Below, piece by piece: positions 43,278 to 52,092 of a stretch of 64,000 nucleotides of DNA. The stretch spans positions 5,132 through 69,131 of the forward strand of contig CAZFDT010000023.1 of assembly GCA_964518335.1 (NCBI GenBank), in the 5' to 3' direction. Made by a program: the position numbers and the translations under genes. Numbering within the stretch: the first letter of the stretch is position 1; every line of letters starts with the position of its first letter. The stretch comes from CAZFDT01 sp964518335 (GTDB taxonomy: Bacteria > Planctomycetota > Phycisphaerae > Phycisphaerales > Phycisphaeraceae). A model generated the notes under the pieces. That model was not told the DNA's origin and ran no database searches. It worked only from the letters and a program-made list of their open reading frames with translations.

Positions 43278-44768
43278 ATGCTTGACACTCCTCGCGTTCT
43301 CCTGGTCAGCGGTGTCCTGATTCTGTTGAGCATTCTGAGCAGCAAGTTCTCGGAACGGTTCGGCGTGCCGGCCCTTCTCCTGTTCCTGGGCGTCGGCATG
43401 CTGGCGGGCTCGGATGGGATCGGCGGGATCTATTTCGACAGCGCGCTGACTGCCAATGCCGTCGGGACGATCGCGTTGGCGTTCATTCTCTTCTCCGGCG
43501 GTCTGGACACGAACTGGCCGAGCATCCGCCCGGTGTTGGGGCGAGGGCTGGTGCTGTCCACCGTCGGGGTGTTGGTCACCGCACTGTTGCTGGGATTGTT
43601 CGTATGGTTGGCCCTGGATCGATTCTCGTTCACCGAGAGCCTGCTGTTGGCGGCGATTGTGTCGTCCACCGACGCCGCGGCCGTGTTCGCCGTGCTTCGC
43701 TCGCGTCGCGTGAGTCTCAAGGGCCATCTTCGCCCGCTGCTCGAACTGGAGTCCGGCAGCAACGATCCGATGGCCATCTTTCTGACGACCAGTCTGATCG
43801 CACTGCTGACTTTGCCCGAGGCGTCCTGGTATACCATGTTCCCGCGTTTTGTGCTGCAGATGGCGCTGGGCACCTTCATCGGCCTGGGCATGGGTCAGTT
43901 TGCGGCCTGGCTGTTCAATCGGGTTCGCCTGGACTACGAGGGCCTGTACCTGGTGTTGAGCATGAGCGTTGTCGTCATCGTGTTCGGTTTGGCCGAACAG
44001 ATCGGAGGCAATGGGTTCCTGGCGGTCTATCTGTCCGGCATCGTCCTGGGCAATCATGACTTCATCTACAAGCGCAGCCTCATCCGCTTTCACGATGGGC
44101 TGAGCTGGCTGATGCAGATCGGTCTGTTTCTCGTGCTGGGCTTGCTGGTATTCCCCTCGCGGCTGCCCCAGGTCATCGGCATGGGATTGCTCGTGTCCGG
44201 CTTCCTCATGTTCGTCGCCAGGCCCATCGCGATCTTTCTGGGGCTGTGGCGCAGCGCGTTGAGCATTCGCGAACGATCCCTCGTGGCATGGACCGGGCTG
44301 CGCGGCGCGGTCCCGATTGTGCTGGCGACTTTTCCGTACCTGGCCGGATACGACAAGTCGGAGTTGATTTTCAACATCGTGTTTTTCGTTGTCATCACGT
44401 CGGTGTTGTTGCAGGGCACCACCCTGATGAAAATCGCCGGCTGGCTGGGCGTGGATAAGCCATTGCAGCAGCGGACCCGGTATCCGCTGGAGTTCGAGCC
44501 GACTCAGAGCATGCGAGGTGAGACGCGCGAGTTCGAGATTCATCCCGACGCCGACGTGGTGGGCAAGCAAGTCAAGGAACTGGGGCTGCCGTCAGACGTG
44601 CTGATCCTCATGATTCACCGGGATGGCGGCTTCCTTGTGCCACGAGGCCAAACACGCATCATGCCACACGACTCTCTCCTGGTGTTGGCCGAGCCGACGC
44701 TTCTTCAGGACGCTCGCACTCTGCTCGAGGCGAAGAAACCACCACTCGCCACTTCACCGTCGCCGTGA
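43278..44768 (+). CDS. Potassium/proton antiporter, NhaP2 (CvrA) type
   Basis: The 496-residue protein is a CPA1-family cation/proton antiporter. It has about twelve transmembrane segments from residue 5 to about 395, including FILFSGGLDTNW, the SSTDAAAVFAVLRSRR segment with the ion-binding Asp of this family and ESGSNDPMAIFLT (GSNDP motif). The cytoplasmic tail carries a TrkA_C-type regulatory domain (VVGKQVKELGLPSDVLILMIHRDGGFLVPRGQT). NhaP2 proteins exchange K+ for H+ and protect against potassium excess and osmotic stress. Frame and fold are well supported; ion preference is inferred from the family. Confidence 0.9.
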   Translation: MLDTPRVLLVSGVLILLSILSSKFSERFGVPALLLFLGVGMLAGSDGIGGIYFDSALTANAVGTIALAFILFSGGLDTNWPSIRPVLGRGLVLSTVGVLVTALLLGLFVWLALDRFSFTESLLLAAIVSSTDAAAVFAVLRSRRVSLKGHLRPLLELESGSNDPMAIFLTTSLIALLTLPEASWYTMFPRFVLQMALGTFIGLGMGQFAAWLFNRVRLDYEGLYLVLSMSVVVIVFGLAEQIGGNGFLAVYLSGIVLGNHDFIYKRSLIRFHDGLSWLMQIGLFLVLGLLVFPSRLPQVIGMGLLVSGFLMFVARPIAIFLGLWRSALSIRERSLVAWTGLRGAVPIVLATFPYLAGYDKSELIFNIVFFVVITSVLLQGTTLMKIAGWLGVDKPLQQRTRYPLEFEPTQSMRGETREFEIHPDADVVGKQVKELGLPSDVLILMIHRDGGFLVPRGQTRIMPHDSLLVLAEPTLLQDARTLLEAKKPPLATSPSP

Positions 44769-44910
44769 TCTTCGCCGCCCCGTTCCCGGCCCTCACGGCA
44801 GGATCGCCCGGCGCCACGGCGGTTGTCCGCGCAGCATCCAAGTCATTGCTCACCGCGTCCCGGCAGGCTGGGGCGAAGTCTTACACGCAGTGCGTGGATC
44901 TGCAGTCGCA

Positions 44911-45384
44911 TCATCGACCGCGCGAAAGGAGGGAGTGCGCCTGATCGTGGGGAACCGCCCGCTGCCTGACGCACCGCGCCAGCCACAGGACGGTCAAGAG
45001 CAACGCTCCCGTGCCCAGAGTCGTCGGCAGATCGACCAGCGACACCGTCAATGGGTCCATGGCGTGCAGTTCCTCGGCTCGTGGCGTCTGCCACACCGGG
45101 GGCGCTTCGGCGACGGTGGGTGGCGCCAGCGTGAGGGGGTCGGCCCTGTAACCGCTCGCCTCCGCCAGCTTGCGAATGGTGTCGCCGAGGTGCTGTGCAT
45201 CTCGGATGGAATGCTGATGGCGATTGAACAGTTGTCCGCCCACCGTGGTGGCCTGCGGGCTGTGGGGTGACTCGGCGTGGGCGACTTGGCCGGCGGCGAC
45301 ACACGCACACCACACCACAGCCGCGACGGTCATGCGTGCCGACGGCAGCCTGTCTCCTTCGCGTAAATGACTGCAACACACCAT
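44911..45384 (-). CDS. Small secreted or membrane protein (157 aa), unknown
   Basis: An N-terminal basic segment precedes a hydrophobic signal (MTVAAVVWCACVAAGQVAHAE), then about 70 polar residues and a second hydrophobic helix (GTGALLLTVLWLARC) followed by an Arg-rich end. The layout suggests a protein held at the membrane with a short periplasmic domain. ATG 45384 is used; ATG 45333 would give a more standard signal peptide. I recognise no family. A candidate promoter lies 150 bp upstream. It lies between the antiporter and the kinase-fold gene. Confidence 0.5.
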   Translation of the reverse strand: MVCCSHLREGDRLPSARMTVAAVVWCACVAAGQVAHAESPHSPQATTVGGQLFNRHQHSIRDAQHLGDTIRKLAEASGYRADPLTLAPPTVAEAPPVWQTPRAEELHAMDPLTVSLVDLPTTLGTGALLLTVLWLARCVRQRAVPHDQAHSLLSRGR

Positions 45385-45530
45385 GGGTAGCCCCTGCTCC
45401 GGTTCCACCGGGCGTTGCCGCGCACGACACCTTGCCGCTTGCGGCGGGTGAGGGTGCGGGGTGCATACGGGTCCCCCCCGTTGCACGACGCCGATCGCGT
45501 TCCATGCGTTCGGCCGCATCAATGTAGCGA

Positions 45531-45561
45531 ATTGTAGGTTTGGGTAAAGCGTCTGAGTCAA
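45531..45561 (-). promoter_or_regulatory. Candidate promoter of the 157-aa membrane protein
   Basis: On the minus strand TTGACT (45556-45561) and TACAAT (45531-45536) face each other, separated by 19 bp, two more than ideal. The AT-rich stretch around it stands out from the GC-rich flanks. Confidence 0.35.
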
Positions 45562-45655
45562 GCGCGTGTGGAAAACTCATCCGCTTTTTACAGACAAAGG
45601 CGTGGTCCCGATCGTGTGTGAAAATAGGAAAACCTGCGCCCCCCTCTGTGACGCG

Positions 45656-47080
45656 TCATGCCGCGGCGTGAGAGACCGTGACGAGGTCGTCGTACTCGCC
45701 GCTGTCGTGGCCCGAGATGAAGCCCGAGGCATCCGTGGACGGCGACAGCGCGTGGCGGCTTATCTCTGCGGGAGGCGCCCACGTGCCATTGAGCATGTCC
45801 AGAAGATCGCGCACGCCGCGAATGATGGGGCGTTGTGGATCGGACGGCGCCAGGACGAGACGCTGCAGTCGTTGCAGGCGTTGCGCATCGGCGTCGTCGT
45901 GGCCCATGCGCACCAGCGGGCGGAAATCGGGCTGAGCGTGAGGGCGGGTCATGAACCACGCGAGACAGAACAGATCGATTGCTGGGCTGCGCTGGGCGTA
46001 GCACTGCTGGAAGAGCCCGGAGGTGACGACACCGGCGCCCTGCATGCGACGAAGCTGGGCGGCGGGGCGGGAGGCGTTGAGCATCTCGGTGTGCAGCGTG
46101 TGAAGCAGCTTGCTCTGGGCCAGGTCCTCGCCGGCAAGCACCGACGAGCCGAAATCGATCGCGCAGACGCCCTGATCGGTGATGACCAGGTTCTCCAGCC
46201 GCAGGTCCAGGTGCAGCATCCCCGCGTGATGGTGCAGGGCATGGAGCACAGTCGCGGCCTGTCGGGCGAAGTCAAGAAGACTGATGGATCGGCAGCCCAG
46301 GCGCATCCACGACATGTCGAGGCGTCGGACCAGCCCGCGCGAGTCCTGCTCCATGCGCACGAACCCGGGCACGCGCTGTTGCAGATGGCCGGGCAGGCGG
46401 GTGCGTAGAAGCTTGAGGAACGCCGCCTCGCGCGTCAGAAAAATGGGGAAGACTTTGTTGACGAGCTTGTCCGCCAGGGCGCAAGCCTCGTCGTCGCTGA
46501 GCGACGGCCGCATCTTCAGCAGGCGTTCGGCGGTCTGCTCCAGCGAGGGCACGCGCTTGCTGACGACATACCCGTCACAGGCCAACGCGGTGCTGTCGGG
46601 CTCCAGACGCACGTCGTGCGAATGGCGCACCGTAAGGTCGCCGGTTTTCTCGAGCATGACTTTGCGAGCCACGAAATACAGGTGTCGTCGCCGTCGCAGG
46701 TGTCGCAGTGCCGACCCCAGCGGCTCATACACCGGCTGGGGCGACTGCTCGATGCGAAACTCCTCGCGGGCGCGGAAGTCAGTCATGAGACTGTCCACGG
46801 CTCGTGCGCTGGGGCTGACGAAGGCGATCTGTCCGCCCCAGCGCAGACGGGCGAAGGCGGTGTCCGGCGCCGCCGCGGAGAGATCGCGTTCGACGATCAG
46901 GTCGCTCAGGCCGGTGTGCTCGACCAGGGCCTGGGCCACTGCAGCACGGGTCGTCCGGGCAGGCCCGCGCAGGGCGCGCACCTGTCGCGTCACCGCGGCG
47001 ACGATCGGATCATCGCACGTCGGGCCTGGCGTCGTCCGGCGCGTGGCCGGGTTGAACATGTCGCGGATGCGATGCCACAT
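45656..47080 (-). CDS. Kinase-fold protein fused to a methyltransferase-like fragment (474 aa)
   Basis: The C-terminal two thirds has the catalytic core of the protein kinase superfamily: HLDLRLENLVI (HxDxxxxN) near residue 290 and CAIDFGSSV (DFG) near 308, so the loops needed for phosphotransfer are intact. The N-terminal part (about 60-150) reads like strands of a Rossmann methyltransferase (ARLRWGGQIAFVSPSA ... YFVARKVML) without a glycine-rich SAM motif, so it looks like a remnant or a shared scaffold. The C-terminal tail is low in complexity. A lipopolysaccharide kinase-like or RIO-like role is conceivable given the polysaccharide genes across the divergent gap, but this is inference. 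Confidence 0.65.
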   Translation of the reverse strand: MWHRIRDMFNPATRRTTPGPTCDDPIVAAVTRQVRALRGPARTTRAAVAQALVEHTGLSDLIVERDLSAAAPDTAFARLRWGGQIAFVSPSARAVDSLMTDFRAREEFRIEQSPQPVYEPLGSALRHLRRRRHLYFVARKVMLEKTGDLTVRHSHDVRLEPDSTALACDGYVVSKRVPSLEQTAERLLKMRPSLSDDEACALADKLVNKVFPIFLTREAAFLKLLRTRLPGHLQQRVPGFVRMEQDSRGLVRRLDMSWMRLGCRSISLLDFARQAATVLHALHHHAGMLHLDLRLENLVITDQGVCAIDFGSSVLAGEDLAQSKLLHTLHTEMLNASRPAAQLRRMQGAGVVTSGLFQQCYAQRSPAIDLFCLAWFMTRPHAQPDFRPLVRMGHDDADAQRLQRLQRLVLAPSDPQRPIIRGVRDLLDMLNGTWAPPAEISRHALSPSTDASGFISGHDSGEYDDLVTVSHAAA

Positions 47081-47323
47081 CGCGCAATGCGCCTCAATGC
47101 CTGGATAGGTTCCCGCCCATCCCGCCCCGTGCCATCACGATGGCTGCAGAGAGCATCGGCGTCAACCGGTCGCAACCGTAATCCGACGTGCGTGGGAGTG
47201 CTCAACGCCCGGCCGCGCTGTCGCGACGACCGGCGCCAACGCTACAGCTTCGCCAGCTTCCCCAGCTTCACGCGGCTTGTCTGGAATCAGTCCAAATCAC
47301 GCGAAAGTCCATCGAGATGGGCA

Positions 47324-47351
47324 TTGAAGCGCGCCGGAGTGAGGCTATATT
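47324..47351 (+). promoter_or_regulatory. Candidate promoter of the exopolysaccharide operon
   Basis: TTGAAG (47324-47329) and TATATT (47346-47351) are 16 bp apart, a good sigma70-type match. It would give a leader of about 220 bases before the ATG at 47579, long enough for regulation. Confidence 0.5.
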
Positions 47352-47373
47352 CGCTTGCATCGAGCCAGGGAGA

Positions 47374-47392
47374 GGCTCGAGTCCGTCGAGCC
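47374..47392 (+). other. Stem-loop in the EPS operon leader
   Basis: GGCTCGA and TCGAGCC form a perfect seven-base stem around the five-base loop GTCCG. It begins about 16 bases after the expected transcription start. No run of T follows, so it is not a terminator; it may stabilise the leader. Confidence 0.5.
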
Positions 47393-47578
47393 GGTCAAGC
47401 GCTTCCGTGAAGGGGGAGTGCGAGGGAGAGGGACCTTTCCTTTTGAGGGGCGGACACGAACGAGAGCCGCTTCGGGCGCGCGTGGGTGTGAGCGTCATGG
47501 GTCACGCACGTGTGTCTGGGCACGGTGTTATGCCGCCGCGGTCGTTGTGATCGAGCCGCGGGAAGGGAGCGGAGCAAC

Positions 47579-48751
47579 ATGGGGTGGAGCGACATGAAGG
47601 GGTTGCCTGCAGAGCCAGCACAAACATTCAACGGATCGCTCGACGGCAAGTCGATCGACACGTCGCTGCTTCGCGCGTTGGAGCGCGAGCGCGTGCGGGC
47701 CGACCGCAGCGGGTTGGACCTGTCGCTGGTGTTTTTCCGCTTCGGACGCACCCTGCCGCTGACCCGGCCGGCACGCCGCCTGGTCGCCACGCTGCAGAAG
47801 CGGGCGCGCATCACTGACGAGGTGGGCGAGCACGGCCGAACCGGCGCCTTCGCGCTGCTTCCCGACACGACCGAAGAGGGCGCGCACCGATTCGCCCAGT
47901 CCGTGTGCGATCTTCTGGACGATCGTCACGGCGCGCTGGTGTACGAGGTATTGACCTACAAACCGCCGCGGAAATCGCGGCGCGACGACGATCAGCGCGG
48001 CGGCCGCAACGGCTCCTCCGGCCAGCGCAACGGAACCGATCGCATCGTGATTCTCCGCGAGCCGGTGGTGACTGAAGCGGCCATGAGCGAACCCGACTCA
48101 TGGGACGCCGACCCGGTGGAGGTGCGCGCCATGCACCGGCTGTTTGAACGCCCCACGCCGCTGTGGAAGCGGATGATCGACGTGTGTGTCGCGGGCACGG
48201 GGCTGCTGCTGTTGTCCCCCGTGCTGCTGGCGATCGCCGCGGCGGTGAAGCTCGACTCGCCCGGGCCTGCGATTTTTCACCAGCGCCGTGCGGGTCAGGG
48301 GGGGCGGCCGTTCACCATGCTCAAGTTCCGCACCATGGTCACCGACGCCGAGGCACTCAAGCAGAGCCTGCAGCACCAGAACGAAATCGACGGCCCGGCG
48401 TTCAAGATCAAGGACGACCCGCGCGTCACGCGCCTGGGCGGGCTGCTTCGCCGCATGAGCCTCGACGAGTTGCCCCAGCTCTGGAACGTGCTGGTCGGTG
48501 ACATGACGCTGGTGGGTCCGCGACCGCTGCCGTGCGAGGAAAGCGAGTGCTGCGAGCACTGGCATCGGGCACGGCTGCACGTGACGCCGGGCCTGACCTG
48601 CACCTGGCAGATATCCGGACGCAGCGAGATCGCCTTCGACGAGTGGATGCGGATGGATATCGACTATGTCCGCAACCGCGGCCTGTGGACCGACCTGCGT
48701 ATCCTGGCGGGCACGGTTCCTGCGGTGATGACTCGACGCGGCGCCTATTGA
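47579..48751 (+). CDS. Polyprenyl-phosphate sugar-1-phosphate transferase with GGDEF-like N domain
   Basis: The C-terminal half (about residues 190-388) is a bacterial sugar transferase (phosphoglycosyltransferase of the WcaJ/PssY type): one membrane helix VAGTGLLLLSPVLLAIAAAVKL, then KLDSPGPAIFHQRRAG, FTMLKFRTM, DELPQLWNVLVGDMTLVGPRP. It initiates repeat-unit assembly on undecaprenyl phosphate. The N-terminal part (about 25-125) looks like a diguanylate cyclase-like domain that has lost its GGDEF motif (the matching place reads HGRTGAFALLP). ATG 47579 has GGAG upstream. It begins the plus-strand polysaccharide operon. Confidence 0.9.
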   Translation: MGWSDMKGLPAEPAQTFNGSLDGKSIDTSLLRALERERVRADRSGLDLSLVFFRFGRTLPLTRPARRLVATLQKRARITDEVGEHGRTGAFALLPDTTEEGAHRFAQSVCDLLDDRHGALVYEVLTYKPPRKSRRDDDQRGGRNGSSGQRNGTDRIVILREPVVTEAAMSEPDSWDADPVEVRAMHRLFERPTPLWKRMIDVCVAGTGLLLLSPVLLAIAAAVKLDSPGPAIFHQRRAGQGGRPFTMLKFRTMVTDAEALKQSLQHQNEIDGPAFKIKDDPRVTRLGGLLRRMSLDELPQLWNVLVGDMTLVGPRPLPCEESECCEHWHRARLHVTPGLTCTWQISGRSEIAFDEWMRMDIDYVRNRGLWTDLRILAGTVPAVMTRRGAY

Positions 48752-48785
48752 TGCCGATAAGCCACCGGTGTGGCGGAGCAAGGCG

Positions 48786-49628
48786 ATGTCCCAGATGACT
48801 TCGATATCCGTACGTCCCGGCGGCGAGGGGGCCGCGGGCCAAGTGCAGCGGTCCGGGCTGGCGCGCCACCCGGTCGCGGGGGTGTCGGTGACTGCTGCCG
48901 AGCCCGAGGCGATCCTGCGGCAGATCATGGCCTGGGCGCAGTCGGGACGGTCGGCGACGGTCGATTTCATGCCGGTGCATGGCCTGATGGTCGCCGCGCG
49001 CGATCCGGTGCATCGGGCCAGGATCGCCGCCTTCGACATCGTCGCGCCTGATGGCCAGCCGGTGCGCTGGGCGATCAACCGCCTGCATGGCGCGGAGCTG
49101 CGCAAGCGGACCTACGGGCCGCACATGATGCTCGACGTATGCGACGCGGCTGCCCGTCTCGGCCTGCCGATATACCTTTACGGAGGCAAGCCGCAGGTGC
49201 TGGAGAAACTGCAGGCCAACCTGACCGCGCGTTATCCGGGCCTGAGGATCGTCGGCGCCGAGTCACCGCCGTTCCGCCCGTTGACGGTGGCGGAGGACGA
49301 TGCGGCCACGCGGCGGATCAACGCCTCGGGTGCGAGGATCGTGTTTGTCGGCCTGGGCTGCCCGAGGCAGGAAGTGTTCGCCTTCGAGCACCGCCATCAC
49401 ATCGACGCGGTGCAACTGTGCGTCGGCGCCGCCTTCGACATGCACGCCGGGGCGCTGCAGATGGCGCCCTCGTGGATGCAGGCGCGCGGTTTGGAGTGGT
49501 TGTATCGATTGTGGCGCGAGCCCGGTCGGCTGTGGAAGCGATATCTCGTGACCAACAGCCAGTTCGTGGCGTACCTGCTTCCGGCCCTGCTGGGCCGCGC
49601 CTTGTCGCCGCGCAGGGGAGGCGCGTAA
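48786..49628 (+). CDS. WecG/TagA/CpsF-family glycosyltransferase
   Basis: The 280-residue protein matches the WecG/TagA family that adds the second sugar (ManNAcA-like) to a lipid-linked carrier. It has the characteristic FDIVAPDGQPVRWA with the catalytic Asp, PIYLYGGKPQVLEKL, VFVGLGCPRQEVFA and CVGAAFDMHAGALQMAP. Start ATG 48786 has AGG six bases upstream. It lies 34 bases after the initiating transferase and one base before the flippase fusion. Sugar specificity is not assigned. Confidence 0.9.
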   Translation: MSQMTSISVRPGGEGAAGQVQRSGLARHPVAGVSVTAAEPEAILRQIMAWAQSGRSATVDFMPVHGLMVAARDPVHRARIAAFDIVAPDGQPVRWAINRLHGAELRKRTYGPHMMLDVCDAAARLGLPIYLYGGKPQVLEKLQANLTARYPGLRIVGAESPPFRPLTVAEDDAATRRINASGARIVFVGLGCPRQEVFAFEHRHHIDAVQLCVGAAFDMHAGALQMAPSWMQARGLEWLYRLWREPGRLWKRYLVTNSQFVAYLLPALLGRALSPRRGGA

Positions 49629-49629
49629 C

Positions 49630-52092
49630 GTGGCGTCCATCGATCAGGACAACGCAGGTCGGAGCAGCAGTCTGGCGCGGTGGTTCGACCGCGGGTTCTG
49701 GGCGCTGGTCGATCAGGCCCTGTTCGCCGGGTCCAACTTCTTTGTCAACGTGGCCCTGGCCCGCTGGCTGTCGCCCGACGACTACGGGGCTTTCGCGGCG
49801 GCGTATGCGGTGTTCCTGCTGCTGGGCGTGTTCCACACCGCGTTGCTGTCCGAGCCGTTGCTTGTCTATGGTCCGGGCAAGCATCGCCAGCGCCTGCGCG
49901 GGTATTGGGGCTTGCTCCTGCGCGGGCACGCACGCTTTGCGCTGTTTGCCGGTACGGTCCTGGCGCTGACGGGCGGCGTGGCGCTGCTGTGTCGGCAGTG
50001 GCCTCTGGGGTCGGCCATGCTCACGCTGGCCGTGGTGCAGTCGGTGCTGTTTCTGCCGTGGATGCTGCGCGACGCGTGCTACGTCGTGTCCAACCCGCGC
50101 GCCTCGGCGATGGGGGGGATGTGGTACTTCGCCGCCGTCGCCATCGGGCTGACAGTGCTGTGGGAATACAGCCTGCTGGGCATCGGCACGGCATTGATGA
50201 CCATGGGCGTGGGCGCGTTGCTGGCGTGCGCGTCGATCGTTCGTTCGCTGCGTATTCCGCTGTGGCACGTGGAGGACAAGCCCGAGGGCGTGGCCGCAGA
50301 TCACTGGCGTTACGGCCGCTGGGCGATCGCCACGGGCCTGACGCACTACGTTCCCCAGAACCTGCCGCTGATTGTCGTGCCGATCATCCTGCACGACTAC
50401 GCGCCGGGCGGAGCGCTGAAGGCGCTGCTGAATCTAACGGTGCCTTTCGTGCTGGCGGGTTGGGCGTTCAGCAATCTGATCGTGCCGGTACTGGTGGTGC
50501 GTCGGAACACGCCGGCGTTCGGGAAGATCGCGGTTCGCGTGGGTGCGGGGCTGCTGCTGTTGGCCGTGGTGGTCTGGACGCCGCTGGCGTTTTTCGGGCG
50601 GCAGGTGATGGACCTGGTGTACGACGGGCACTTTTCACAGCACGCGCCGCTGCTGTGGGTGATCGGGCTGATTCCGCTGTTGACGGGCCCGGCGATCGTG
50701 ATGTCGGCGGCGCTGCGGGCGCTGGAGCGGCCGGAGCGGGTGTTCTACGGCACGCTGGCGTCGTCGATCGTGCTGGTCGCGCTGGGCGTGCCACTGCTGG
50801 TGGAGTTCGGGCTGCTTGGCATGGTGATCGGGATGGCTGCCAGTCACATCGCGCTGCTGGTGGTGATGTGGTGGACCAGTCGCGCGGTGTTTGCCGCGTC
50901 GGTGAGGCCCGTGGAGCCGCCGACCATGACCGCCGCCGGCGCCGACGCCGAGCTGACGCCGATGCAATTGCCCGCGCTATCCGATCGACCGCTCGTCACC
51001 GTCCTCATGGGCAACTACAACTACGGCCAGTTCATCGGCGACGCCATCGACAGCGTGCTGACCCAGACTTATGACCACTTCGAACTGATCGTCTGTGACG
51101 ACGGCTCGACCGATCAGTCGGTGAGCATTGTCGAGTCATACGTCCAGCGCGATCCTCGCGTGCGTCTGATCGCCAAGCCCAACGGCGGTCAGGCGTCGGC
51201 GCTCAACGAAGCGTATCGCCACAGCCGGGGCCAGATCGTCTGTCTGCTCGACTCCGACGACCGGTACGCGCCGAGCAAGCTCGAACGCCTCGTGGAACAC
51301 TATCGCGGCGACGCAACCACGGGCATGTCGGTCCACGCCCTGCACGTGATCGGGACCGACAGCCAGGTGATCCAGCGCATCCCGTTCCTCACGGCGTTCG
51401 AGGGCGGCTGGATCGCGCAGCGCGTGGTGCATCGCGGCGGCCGGTGGCGGTACATGCCCAGCAGCGCGTTGTCGATGCGGCGCGAGTTGGCCGATCGACT
51501 CTTCCCGATGCCCGAGCCATCACTGCGAGTGAGCGCCGACTCGTTCCTGTTCACGCTGGGACCGCTGCTGACGTGCGTGAACTTCATCGACGAGGCGCTG
51601 GCCGACTATCGCCTGCACGTGGCCAATAGTTTCAGCAGCGTGCGGATCGACGCGCGGGCCTGCTGCCGCAACCGCGATGCGATCCGCCTGCAGATCGTCG
51701 AGGCCAACCGCTGGCTGCAAGCGCAGGGCATGGCCACGCGCCTCGATTACCAGAGCAACGTCAACTTCCGCGAGCACGCCTACCTCGCCGCATCGCTGGC
51801 CGATGAGCCCGGCGGATCGTGGCGCGACGGCATGGGGCTGCTGGGCCGCATCCTCGTCGACGATCTGTATGGGCCGCACCAGAAGATGCTGGCGCTGCCG
51901 ACCTACGGCCTGCTCATGCTCATGCCGCGATCGTGGCGGGCTGGGTGGCTCACGTTCACGATGAGCTATGGCTCGCACAAGCGCTGGCTCAACACCCGCC
52001 ACCGCACGACGCGGCCGGGTGACGCCGCGTCCGCCGCGCCCGCCCGCGTCATGGCGACCGCGATGACCGCATCGCAGGAGGCGTTGAGTTGA
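49630..52092 (+). CDS. Wzx-like flippase fused to a family 2 glycosyltransferase (820 aa)
   Basis: Residues 1 to about 430 form a polytopic polysaccharide flippase of the Wzx/MOP superfamily, with about twelve hydrophobic segments (for example NFFVNVALARWLSPDDYGAF at the start). Residues from about 453 are a GT-A glycosyltransferase of family 2: LVTVLMGNYNYGQFI, DDGSTDQSVSIVESY, GGQASALNEAYRHSRGQ and the LLDSDDRY DxD-like site near 539. A single polypeptide thus joins transfer and export. The link region is Pro/Ala-rich. The start is GTG 49630, one base after the WecG stop. Such fusions are not the usual arrangement. Confidence 0.88.
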   Translation: MASIDQDNAGRSSSLARWFDRGFWALVDQALFAGSNFFVNVALARWLSPDDYGAFAAAYAVFLLLGVFHTALLSEPLLVYGPGKHRQRLRGYWGLLLRGHARFALFAGTVLALTGGVALLCRQWPLGSAMLTLAVVQSVLFLPWMLRDACYVVSNPRASAMGGMWYFAAVAIGLTVLWEYSLLGIGTALMTMGVGALLACASIVRSLRIPLWHVEDKPEGVAADHWRYGRWAIATGLTHYVPQNLPLIVVPIILHDYAPGGALKALLNLTVPFVLAGWAFSNLIVPVLVVRRNTPAFGKIAVRVGAGLLLLAVVVWTPLAFFGRQVMDLVYDGHFSQHAPLLWVIGLIPLLTGPAIVMSAALRALERPERVFYGTLASSIVLVALGVPLLVEFGLLGMVIGMAASHIALLVVMWWTSRAVFAASVRPVEPPTMTAAGADAELTPMQLPALSDRPLVTVLMGNYNYGQFIGDAIDSVLTQTYDHFELIVCDDGSTDQSVSIVESYVQRDPRVRLIAKPNGGQASALNEAYRHSRGQIVCLLDSDDRYAPSKLERLVEHYRGDATTGMSVHALHVIGTDSQVIQRIPFLTAFEGGWIAQRVVHRGGRWRYMPSSALSMRRELADRLFPMPEPSLRVSADSFLFTLGPLLTCVNFIDEALADYRLHVANSFSSVRIDARACCRNRDAIRLQIVEANRWLQAQGMATRLDYQSNVNFREHAYLAASLADEPGGSWRDGMGLLGRILVDDLYGPHQKMLALPTYGLLMLMPRSWRAGWLTFTMSYGSHKRWLNTRHRTTRPGDAASAAPARVMATAMTASQEALS

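Larger units (their letters stand above)
47081..47578. other. Divergent intergenic region upstream of the EPS locus
   Basis: This 498-bp gap separates the kinase-fold gene and the first exopolysaccharide gene, divergently transcribed. The left part (47081-47300) shows nothing I can name. The right part contains a candidate promoter and a small stem-loop, annotated separately, and a purine-rich leader of about 220 bases before the sugar-transferase start. Confidence 0.5.
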
